NCBI RefSeq assembly: GCF_026914265.1
Contig: NC_069133.1
Coordinates: 33,020,817-33,084,816, forward strand
Direction of reading: 5' to 3'
DNA: 64,000 bases
DNA from: Mya arenaria
Lineage: Eukaryota; Mollusca; Bivalvia; Myida; Myidae
Position numbers and translations under genes: made by a program
The notes under the pieces: generated by a model
Told to the model about the DNA's origin: nothing
What the model saw: only the letters and a program-made list of their open reading frames with translations
The model's database searches: none
Shown here: piece after piece, positions 11,320 through 21,800 of the stretch
Position numbering within the stretch: position 1 is the stretch's first letter
How the letters are laid out: the number at the start of each line of letters is the position of its first letter

Positions 11320-12027
11320 TTACACGAAACCCTCTTCAACAAGCTCCACATTTCCATCCCTGTCAATCACGTGTCGTTGGCCACTCCCACCAGCCACGCG
11401 ACACCAGCTAGACGCTTGCACGCCTTTTGCATGCTCTTCCACGGAGAATCCCCCGTACATGCCCGGAACTGCGTACCACAATTCACCAAACTCATACAGA
11501 AATGCTAACTGTGGCAGTTGTTGTCCATTCTTCTCGATAAGATCTGCGACTCGACCTTCGATAGCTTTTTTCAAACCCTTTTCCATCTTATCCATATATT
11601 TCGTATTCTCTTTCACCTTCTGTGGTAGTTCTAACATATCTTCTATGCTATCACCGAGTCCGTTCTCTTTAGCAATATCATACGGTGTTTTGCCGTCAGC
11701 GTTCTTCAGTGACCTTGCGCTGTTCAGTGCTATCAGATTTTCAAACACATCCGAAGGAGCACTGCCTATAGCTGCCCAATGAAGTGGTGTATTTAAGTCT
11801 ACGGGTGAGTCTTTATTTTCAGGAAGCCTGCATGTGTTAACAAGGGAACTGTCAGACCTGATCTTTTCCAATAGGCTGTCCCATTTTCGATCGGCGCCAA
11901 GGGATGAAATATGTTTCCGACTGATACCAATATCATCCCTAAGGGCAGACGTGTACACAACTAGTGGATATTCCATTGTTAGTACCACTAAAATCATCAA
12001 AATAATAATAGGAATAATCATCATCAT
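11320..12027 (-). CDS. Single-exon ankyrin-repeat protein with hydrophobic N-terminus
   Basis: An uninterrupted 235-codon ORF from ATG 12027 to a stop at 11320-11322, with no splice signals needed. Residues 1-25 are strongly hydrophobic (Met/Ile/Leu/Val), fitting a signal anchor or signal peptide; a second Met at 18 is an alternative start. Residues 79-122 form one ankyrin repeat (TPLHWAA, then DGKTPYDIAKENG). A Lys/Glu-rich helical stretch follows (133-168). The C-terminal block 171-235 is rich in aromatic and Gly residues (ELWYAVPGMYGGFSV, SSWCRVAGGSGQRHVI, ending LVEEGFV) and looks like a conserved module, but I cannot name the family or a function. The uniform codon pattern and clean ends argue for a real gene. 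The lack of introns, unlike its neighbours, could mean retroposition or horizontal origin; that is inference. Confidence 0.72.
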   Translation of the reverse strand: MMMIIPIIILMILVVLTMEYPLVVYTSALRDDIGISRKHISSLGADRKWDSLLEKIRSDSSLVNTCRLPENKDSPVDLNTPLHWAAIGSAPSDVFENLIALNSARSLKNADGKTPYDIAKENGLGDSIEDMLELPQKVKENTKYMDKMEKGLKKAIEGRVADLIEKNGQQLPQLAFLYEFGELWYAVPGMYGGFSVEEHAKGVQASSWCRVAGGSGQRHVIDRDGNVELVEEGFV

Positions 12028-12195
12028 TAAGTTATTTTAAAAGTCGTATTTACACCTTTTTCATTTGACTGTAAGATCCAAGCGAAGCCCAAAACCAGAA
12101 GTCATTTTTTTAAGAATAGCAACAGGGAGATTACAAGAAACTCTAAAATCAGAATGTAAACACATTTTCAACCAAATTCGAACAACTTAAATGAG

Positions 12196-12530
12196 CACAA
12201 TATAGGTTGGTGCAACTATTATTTTTTAATTTGATGCATTATTATGTTTAACTCATTTGACTTTTATCCTGTTCAAAACATAAAAAGGTATATGATTTGT
12301 GTACAAATAAAAAATAGTAGCCTTTATGTATGGTTTTTATCAATTGGTAGCTAAGTGGCCATAAATTCCCAGGTTTTAAAAGAGCCAAAATATCGCTTGT
12401 ATGTTTTTATCTGTACACAAATCATACGTACTTTTTTTTATTATTTTTACCATTAAAGTCAAATGATTTAAACATAATAATGCATTAGAATAAATAAAAA
12501 ATGCACCAATCTTTATTGTGGCCCTTGCTT
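12196..12530. mobile_element. Foldback/MITE-like inverted-repeat element
   Basis: The ends are CACAATATAGGTTGGTGCA (12196-12214) and its inverted copy TGCACCAATCTTTATTGTG (12512-12530), 19 bp with two mismatches. The inverted similarity continues inward through TGCATTATTATGTTT, CTCATTTGACTTTTA and ATGATTTGTGTAC, so each arm is about 100 bp. There is no ORF, and I could not see a clear target-site duplication. Confidence 0.75.
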
Positions 12531-12547
12531 AAAATTCGAAATACCGA

Positions 12548-12655
12548 ACTACCTAGATTTTTTTCTTGTATATCATCAAGCAAATGTACGTCTGTATTAC
12601 TACCTAGATTATTTTTGTACATGTATATCATCAAGCAAATATACGTCTGTATTTA
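12548..12655. repeat. Tandem duplication, ~54 bp x 2
   Basis: CTACCTAGATT...TATATCATCAAGCAAATnTACGTCTGTATT occurs twice head-to-tail (about 12550-12600 and 12601-12654) with a few substitutions and a short insertion. Confidence 0.85.
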
Positions 12656-14538
12656 TTATTTAATTGGCAAGTAGATTGGTACAAATCTAAACATCCTTCT
12701 ACCTCGATCGTTGATTGGCTGTACTACATTTTGACAAACTAAAATGTATGCTTAAACATTTCTTTATAGTTTTCGGTATCTCGAAAGCTCTTTAAGGCAA
12801 ACGAAGGTATGTGACTTTTTGTATAACTTCATTACTCCTTATTAAAATGAAAAGGTTTGATTTATTGGATGAAAAGTTTAATTTATTGGATGAAAAGTTA
12901 TTAGACATGTGATGAAACAGTCATCTAGCTCTTTTTATTGTGTATACATTAACATCACATGGCGCTCCTTATTTCGATTGTAATATAACTGTTTTGTTTT
13001 CTTATGCCTGTTCGAGTGTTCAAGTTCACAAGTGTGATCTCAGTAATTAAAAAGAAACACAAGTGTGCTCTAACTATTTATTATGAACTAGGCTTTACAA
13101 TGTACATAAACCTATTATTTACAGACTGAACAAATATACTCAATTGAAGCATAAATGATATGATATCATGTATTTCTACACCATGAAATTATCTTGCATG
13201 AATGTAGAGATTTATTCATGTATGGAAACTATGTAAACATAAACGAACATAGGCATGATCAGCTTGTAAACACATATCACTCAGTGTGTGTTGAAGATCT
13301 TGTGAATTAGAGTAGGCCTACATTTTTACTTACTTAAAGACAGTAATACTGTCTTTAATATTTTGAAATAAAAAAAAAACCCTACCTGATTGAAAATCTA
13401 GCCAAGGTATAAATCGATATGCACTATACTTATATTTATAAATACGTTTACTAATGAGAATGATCTATTTATAGAACAGTATGATTATCGATGCATATTA
13501 ACATTTCGACCGTGTAATCATTCGGATTTCCACGGCCATTTTCATCCGTGCAATGGACGTTTTGTCTGAAATCAGATCAATGCTTACTTTAAATGCAAAA
13601 CACATTTTTTTTTATGTTTTCCTGTGAACTTCTGATCCGTTTTTAGTATGGAATTTATAGAAACTATTTTACAATTTGTCAAGAAATCTTTCAATGTCTT
13701 AATCTTATACATTAGGTGCTGTCAATCAATCTGTTCCAAAGTGAAGCAAGTTTGTACTCATTTGATTCGCACCACCACTGTCGGTTGGCGTTTTAGCGTT
13801 TAGGATGATTCGTTGTTTCCTTATAACCTTAGGCTTAAGTTACGAATTCTAGTAGAGGGCTCTTTATAATCTTTTCTTGGTATTTGTTGGTGTCAAATTA
13901 CACTTCTAAGTTGAACTAAGACGTCTAAGTTATCGAAATTAGTTTTTTTTGATGAACAAGACGAAATAATACTGCTTGGCATTAGGTTTTTGAATAAGCC
14001 GTGCTGTTTAAAACCCACAATATCAGAACGCCCTTAAAGCATAATACCAGTGCAGGGCTTTCAGCCTTGTGCTTATTTCAACCACTAAGTTCACTGTACT
14101 GAATGTAACAATGTCCTGATAACTTGTCCAGCCTATTTTGAAAAATATTGAGTCAAATAAATGTCCTTGAATTTATAACTTTGTCAGGCAAAGAATTTCA
14201 TACATCGACAACTCTGTTGCAAAATGAATATATACATTTACATATATCCAGAAGTAGTTTATACAGTTTCTTGCTAATTCCCACTTGATTACTGACATCA
14301 TAAAGTTTTAAAGGCGCACATATAATAGCGATATTTTGGGGATTTTTTAACTCGAAAATTTGTGGCTAATTAAGTAACTATTAATCAAAACAAAAGCATT
14401 TGGAAAGGTTAATATTTTATTTCTCTGTTGTGGTTGTTTTCTGTTTTAAACGTGAGTATTTATAGTAAAGGGGTCTGGTGGCTCTTTCATAGAAACAATG
14501 TCTTTTTTGTAGGGACACCAAATTGGAAGTGTGTACTC
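12656..14538. other. Intergenic, includes one dispersed repeat
   Basis: No exon is recognised. About 13943-14110 (AGTTTTTTTGATGAACAAG ... GCTTGGCAT ... CCAGTGCAGGGCTTTCAG) is a diverged copy of 63018-63130; its CCAGTGCAGG...CTTGTGCTTATTT...AACCACTAA end also recurs at about 55112-55160. Confidence 0.5.
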
Positions 14539-16437
14539 ATGACAAGTACTCCTAATTCTTCAAAGTGTACGGTGAGAAAAACTTAAACAGCTTAAACAGC
14601 TCAATGTTATAAGTATGGATAGCTTACAATATTTTTGTTTTCAATTGCATTTCATAATTAAATGGTAAATATTTACTAAATCTTAAAGTTAAATAGCTGA
14701 AAAAACAATCAGCTGATTTATAAAGGAACAATTAAGTGGTTTCTCAATAATAGCATGTGATTTCATATATTCTGTTTTGTTCTATCCCATTTATTTAGTG
14801 TTTTACCGGGTAATGTATATCACATCATTTATGTTGTGTTGTAGACTCAGGTCCAAGCTTCTTGGTCCCTTCGCCCCTCATTAGGCTTTCGTCGATTCTA
14901 TGATTGATGCTCTTTAGATATAGATGCTTAAATAATTGTCAAGTTGTACCTCTTGATCAACAGTGAAAAGCTGATGAACCGTAACCCTTGGTTTTAATGC
15001 TCGTTTTTTTTATATATATATTAGGGCTGTCTTTTTCATACATCCAAGTGTATATACATGTATGAATTGATGATAAAAAATATTTTCAGTTCAGTAGCAG
15101 TCTGAAAGAAAGACTCAAGAGATGTGGTCGATACCATTCATCTCCGTACCAACCACCTGGTCCTGCGAAACAAAACCAGAACATCTCACTAAAGAAAGGA
15201 ACAGCGATCCCAAAAATTGGAAATTTTAGTGTCCATCGTGTAAACAATTCTGAAGAAAAAAGTGAATTGGCAAATAAAGATGGTCAAATTGCAGATGAAA
15301 GTTCCGAGTTGAGGAAGGAAGCTAACATTTATGATAATGCCAGCATGTGTAGTGATGATAGTTTATCCCTAAAAGCTGTCACAAATGATTATACATCTGA
15401 AAGGGTTAAGGATAAGCTTGAATCTTTATGCTGTGGCCATGAAGGTGGCACAAGACTTTCTCACTCTGACACAGATTTATTATCCAGAAATACAACTTTT
15501 GTTACCCCAATTAAAAACAGAGACCAAGTTGTAAAAAGAAAAACACTCAGTTTTAGAAACAACATAGATGAACATTGTAAATCAACTGAACATTTGACTT
15601 ATTCAGCTGAGGCAGATGTGGCTGATGTTGAGGTAGATCAACATTTTAATGAAGAAATGCATTGCTCGGTTCATGGTTTAGAAAATGAGCTGACCTCTAG
15701 AAAAGAGTTGCTCAGAAAACTGAAGATGGTGAAAATGTACAGAGAAAAGGTAATTCAATTTATTATAGATTTATAGAAGTAAAATTCTATATCAAAATGT
15801 TGATACGATGTAAATGATGTATATTGTTTAAACTATAGTCTTCACACACCACCCATAGTTATTGAAATTACATGCTAAAGGCTCTTCAAGTAAGAGAGGT
15901 TGTTTCCAGCTGTTTTTCTATTTTAATAGTGGTGATAGTGGTGACAGTGGTTAAGTTGTATAGTTGTTTTGCTCTCACCCAAGAGGTGGTAGGTTCCAAG
16001 TCCCACCAGTGGAACATTCACTAGACTCCTCAAAAAGGACACAGTACTCATTTTCTTGCCTGGCAACAAACATTTCAGAGTGATACTTATCAGCTTTCAG
16101 TTGTCTTCACAATAGTTCTAAAATTAATAAGTATAAACCAAGCATGCTTGCTACTAATAACTGTACCACAATTATAGTCATTATAAATTCAAAGATTAAT
16201 TAAACCAAAATTATTTATATGTACCATACCTGTTTTCATTTACAAATTTTTCAGAACAACCTCTCTGAGCTTGAAGTTCTGATAACCAAGTGGCGTGGAG
16301 TCTCCCAACAAGCGTTACAGGATCTGCACCAGTCCATGCCTGAGCCCCGCCCCTCCCTAACGGAACTTATCAACCATCTTGGTATTGACCACAATCTTGT
16401 GTGCTTCAGTAGTGAGGATGATGAAACATTTACATGA
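14539..16437 (+). CDS. SFR1: Swi5-dependent recombination DNA repair protein 1 homologue (SFR1/Mei5)
   Basis: Exons 14539-14571, 15090-15749 and 16255-16437 (stop TGA) join in phase 0 at both junctions (donors GTGAGA and GTAATT, acceptors TTTTCAG and TTTTTCAG) and give 291 aa. The N-terminus has an SLKERLKRCGRYHSS segment like the LRERLRK of vertebrate SFR1. Residues about 30-205 are polar and poorly conserved, as usual in the family. The diagnostic C-terminal part begins with a coiled-coil helix (LLRKLKMVKMYREK, about 218-231), then NNLSELEVLITKWRGVSQQAL (232-252) and SLTELINHLGID, close to human LRRLKLVKMYRSKNDLSQL and LTQLIDHYGLD. SFR1 pairs with SWI5 in the nucleus and stimulates RAD51 strand exchange. 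The short first exon is chosen because it is phase-matched, opens with ATG and has a good donor; 5' UTR exons may lie upstream. Confidence 0.92.
15918..16145 (+). mobile_element. tRNA-derived SINE copy in SFR1 intron 2
   Basis: A tRNA-like head (GCTCTCACCCAAGAGGTGGTAGGTTCCAAGTCCCACC, with a degenerate B box) is followed by an internal body with TATCAGCTTTCAGTTGTC and an AT-rich end with AAGTATAAACCA. The same order is seen at 59625-59815. The limits are approximate. Confidence 0.6.
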
Positions 16438-16849
16438 TACTGCCATTAATTGACTTCAAAGTCAATGCCTCAGTCCCTGCCATTACTGATGTTACCATTT
16501 TTTTATCATGTCCCTTTAGTACATCTTATATGCTTCAGTAGAGCGAGGATATTGAAACTTGAAATAGCACTTTAAATAAACCATTACTATCCATTTCTTG
16601 AGTGAATCTTAATGCTTCCTTACCAAACTTATAAACAATGACCATGATCTTAAGAATCGAGGATGATAATTCATTTACTAAAGTGTTACCAGACCAGTCA
16701 ATGCTTGAGTCACCCATGCTGTTAGGAACGAATCAAACATCTTTGTTTTTGGCACAATACTTTAACACAATACTTTAATTCATAAGTGAAGGTGACAACA
16801 TATATACAAAAAGCACCAAAAATAGGTAATTATAATAAATTTGACAGGA

Positions 16850-17590
16850 TATTTTGGAAAGCCCATGGTGTGACCTATTTTAAGATTCAGGGTACAAAGT
16901 TTCCTGTGACTAAAAATAGAATGGAAAGCCCACAGTATTACCTATTTTAAGATTCATGGTATATAGTTTCCTGTGACTAAAAATAGACTGGAACGTCCCT
17001 AGTGTACCAATTTTAAGATTCATGGTATACAGTTTCGGGTGACTTAAAATAGGATGGAAAGTCCATGGTGTGACTATTTTCAGATTCATGGTACATAGTT
17101 TCCTGTGACTAAAAATAGGTTGGAAAGCCCATGGTGTGACTATTTTCAGATTCATGGTACATAGTTTCCTGTGACTAAAAATAGGTTGGAAAGCCCATGG
17201 TGTGACTATTTTAAGATTCATGGTATATAGTTTTCTGTGACTAAAAATAGACTGGATAGCCCATGGTGTGACTTTTTTAAGATTCATGGTACATAGTCTT
17301 CTGTGACTAAAAGTAGACTGGAAAGCCCATGGTGTGACTATTTGAAGATTCATGGTACATAGTTTCCTGTGACTAAAAATAGGTTGGAAAGCCCATGGTG
17401 TGACCTTTTTAGGATTCATGGTACATAGTTTTTTGTGACTAAAATAGACTGGCGAGCCCATAATGTTACCTATTTAAGGCCCATACTAATGGAATAGCCC
17501 TTGCTGTGACCTATTTTGAAGCGCATAATACATAGTTTCCTGTGATTAAAATAGAATAGAGAGCCCATTGTTGTGACCTATTTTTAATGT
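16850..17590. repeat. 66-bp minisatellite downstream of SFR1
   Basis: GATTCATGG recurs at 16951, 17017, 17083, 17149, 17215, 17281, 17347 and 17413, exactly 66 bp apart. A diverged unit lies before this and two or more lie after, about 11 units in all. Because 66 is a multiple of 3, the minus strand stays open over 16910-17461 and reads as eight 22-residue units with the core RKLCTMNLKIVTPWAFQ. Substitutions hit all codon positions and there is no flanking gene structure, so I call it non-coding satellite DNA. Confidence 0.92.
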
Positions 17591-18890
17591 CCATGGTCAT
17601 TTAAGGTACTGGTACTTGATTCTTTTTATTTTAACATTTATTTGATGTGATGCCTTAAACAGTTAAAAAACTTTTATGGAGAAGATGTTTAAACATTTAC
17701 CATTTTTTGACTTTTAACTATCCTTTAAGAGGTTTGCACGGTACTAAATCATAAGTTAACTGTGATATTAATTTAGTGTATTTGTCATGTTGTCTTATTG
17801 CATCATAAATCTTCATAGAAACACAAACGTATCGCCAACAAGTATGTTAATATTCACCAATTATAAGAGACAAATACAGGTGTTTGTTTTCATGTTTGTA
17901 GCCTACCGGTCTCCATTTATTTGAGGCAATTGGGTCATTTGTATATTTATTATGTTTTGCTATTGACCAATCATTATAAATTTAAAATGATAAATATTCT
18001 TAAAATGCCCATTATTAGTACATACATTATGCATTATTTACATATATTATGAAAATTCACTTTGTATAATATATGTTCAAGGGTACTTTTTGTGAAAATT
18101 TATCATTTTAAAATACCAAAAAAGTTGCTCGAGTATATACATGTATGTATTAATTTTATGTAGTTCTCTGTTTTGTTTTGATTTCAAATTATATGAAATG
18201 TTACTGTTGCTTATGTTAAAATAAAGTGTTAAAAGAACAACCTGTGTCTGTCGTCACTGTGTTCAGTCAAAAGCAATGATAATTTGAGGGGAGCTTTTTG
18301 AGTTCTCATGTAGTTGCATATTCCATGCAAAACTCTGGTTGCCAGGGTCAGTACCGGTATTCATAAAACATCCTCAGTCATTTCCTTACTTGATTATTTT
18401 TTTCTAATTATCTCTCTTATCATATGATACATGTATAATAGCTAATATCTGAAATACATCATGTTCAACGATTTAATATAAAAAAATCTTATTTTTATGT
18501 TAAAAACAACTTCTGTTGTTAGTGGACTATGAAAAGTTGAGGTAATTGACTTGTGTTAAGAAATGACTGAAGTAGTTTTGTGAATACTGCCCCAGGCCAG
18601 CCAAAAGAACCAAAATCACTGGAAGCAGGGGCCAATTACACACCAGTCGTTTGTCCTCAAGGGGCATAACGTAATAAATATTTTAGCCACAGTTATCAGA
18701 CTTGCAAGTCATAATTGTGTCCATTACCGTTTTATTGTCAACATATGTACCAAGTTCCATGTTATTTTTAGAGTTAAGGTCATTTAATTTGTATGGTAAT
18801 ACATGGACTATAGTATAACATGTATATTTATAGACTATACATTGAATTTCAAGAAAATAAATAGTTAAAGTAAAAACAAATGAGAAGCAT
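17591..18890. other. Convergent intergenic region SFR1 / NMNAT
   Basis: AT-rich. Candidate SFR1 poly(A) signals are AATAAA at 16575-16580 (near the stop) and at 18220-18225, the latter followed by GT-rich CTGTGTCTGTCGTCACTGTG. A TTTATT at about 18893 would serve as AATAAA for the minus-strand NMNAT transcript. No other exon is seen. Confidence 0.4.
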
Positions 18891-21800
18891 GGTTTTATTA
18901 ACGACTAAAATAACAAGCAACATCTATAAATGATATACATACATATTGTATTGTGTAGAATGTTTGTTTTCTAGATAAACAGTAATCTTGGTATAATTGT
19001 TAACTTTTCATTATTAACGTAAAAGCAAAAATTGGAAGTACAAACTTTAATAGTCAACATATGATACAAGTAGCTAAGCAAAAGAAAATTAAGGATACAA
19101 TTTATACTGGTACTTTTTTTTTCTGTCATTATTTTCTTACTTAGATAATAATATTTACCGGGTATAATCAAAAATATAACATCAAAGTTTACAGTGAAGT
19201 CACAGAGAGTGAGGGTTATAAATCTGTGAATCCTAAAATGTGATAAAACACTTGTACAGGTGATTTTTATACAATAATGGACATGAATTGAAGCTTAATT
19301 GTTTGTTGTTTGATATACCAACGAAAATACTGTGCAAAATACAAATTTGTCTGAATTTATTTCAAGTCGTTTCAAAGAGTACTTGTCATTAACCTCAATT
19401 ACTGCAATCATAAAGGAATTGTTACAGTTATTAAGAGAGGTATTTCCACAGAGCATGAGACAATTTTAAGAACTCAGTGATCTTTTTGAGGTTATAATTT
19501 TAAATAAACAGATTCATCCAAGTATAAAAGGAATACTTACGATATAAATGAAACAGTTTTTTCTGAATCACACAGTTTATGAATTTGTATTCATTTTGTA
19601 TTTCAGACTAATATTGTGATAAAATAAACAGAAGTGATTTAATATCATAATCTTTAAACTATATATGTTATTTAAGATACAGAACACTCTATTTACCAAT
19701 ATCACATACATGAATGATCATACAACGAGAATGAGTGCAGAAAATATCCATGAAAATGAATAAAATACCAAGTATACAAGATAATTTAACGAGAACAATA
19801 TAACTTTCAACAACAACAAGCATTTAATAGCAATAGATTTTACCAAGTTACCAAAAGCATTATAAAATACATTTAAATGTACATTCACACAGATTTTTGA
19901 TTTACAAATACAGAAATTAACTCATAAAGTACTGATATAATTTTATATTAAAAAAAGGATTAAAGTTAAAAACAAAACATGTGTGATATTACATTTTATA
20001 ATGGTATTTAATTTATCAATTTAGTGCATCAAGAGTTATAAAACTTTTGATGAATACACACTGTATAAATGTGTAATGCACATTTTTTTTATATTTAAGC
20101 CAAACTTAAACATAATATGATACATAATTATGAAAGTTTAACAGATGCCGTTTTGTGACTTTTTTTATGCAACAATTTTACAGACATTAAAGTTTGATGA
20201 ACTTTCTTCCCCTTTTTTTCCAAACATGGAATTATCATATAGTCATTGGTTGATGACGTTCATGTATTTAGTTATGCAGAGTTTTAGTACTCATGAATAA
20301 TGTTTAAAATCTCTGTTTAATTCGGTAACTTTTCTCATTTAGTTTTTTTTTAAATAATACAAAGAGAAGAGGAAAGTCCGGGTCAAAATGCACAATACTG
20401 TTGTATAATACCTTAAGTGAAATTGAACAACATTCTATACAATGCATGAAGAGTACATTTTGTAATTTATTTTTTATGTCATAATAGGCCAGCTTTATGT
20501 TCACAATCTTGTAGAAGTTGTACATTTTTTTGTAGGTCCTTACGAAAAATTATGCAGATTATTGTGCATGTATAAAATCATTTTTTTATTGCCACATTCA
20601 TGTGAACAGTTATATGGAATAACAAATATTTTTATACAACATATGAACAGTGGATGTACAAGAAAAGTGCACAACATTCGATTTCTTAATTACGTAACTT
20701 TCTCATGTTTTTATGCACTGTACATGTCCTTTGTTAACATATTGTGTACTAACACTGTATGACATAATACCTCAAGTAAAAATTACACAACATATATAAC
20801 ATATGCTTTATCATTATAATATGAAGTCTAGCAGTGAACAACCAAGTTTTTTTATTTCATAACTTTCTGGCGCTTATGTTTACTTTGGCTGAATCTTCTT
20901 TGGTTGGAAGATCCCCGGCAGATTGTACTGTAAAATACAACAGTGCCATGTGAGTAAGTGCAAAGAAAAGTTAAAGAAGATCATTGTCTTTTTCTTTCAA
21001 CTAATAACTATCTACCCCATCAGACACATTATGAACTTTTGCAGTTTCTTACAGCAAAGAGATTTCTAAGAGAAAGAGAAACAATTTTAACTATTGTTCT
21101 GACTGATTTACACTAAATTGGAATTGTTTTTATTTAAACCATTACTTGACCATTCACTATTAATAGCTTTTTTCTACTTTCTAGTTCTGTTCTTTATATT
21201 TAGTAGTATATTTTCTGAATTGTGCTCAATAAATTTTCTATACATTCATATTTATAGTAAAAAAAAGTGTGAATCATTCTATGTGTTTACAACAGGTTTA
21301 CTCCAGCAAAGCAAATGAGTGATCTAGAACCAAAGAGACACAGCCAAGCGCAAACTCCATGTACATCATGATATACTCCAGAAACTTGATCGTTATGGTG
21401 CCTATGGTGGTCTATATCTTACACTCATCATGCTTACATAAAAAGCATGCATACATGATCATGATGAAAATTAAAAGCCATATAGTTATTACCAATATTT
21501 ATTTGGCAAATGAGAAATATTCTGCTATTTTAGACCTTAAATGGTTTAAAGGCATTTGCATTAGCATGAAATTAAAACCATATCAAATAAACATTCACAG
21601 ACTAGTGTATTAACACTGGCAAATAGGTGAAATTAGGAGAACTTTTATTTCAAATCATGGCAAAGACCTTGAACATTGTTCCCGACTTAGTACCTTCATG
21701 TCCTTAATATATTGTTCCCCTACCTACTACCTTATTACCTACCTAGTTTCTTGTTCCCCTGATTTAGTATCTACTTCCCCTTAAATCTTGCTCCCCTACC

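Noticed and set aside
16910..17461. 183-codon minus-strand ORF of 22-residue repeats
   Set aside because: It is the translation of a 66-bp minisatellite whose length is a multiple of 3; no splice sites, no gene context and no family resemblance.
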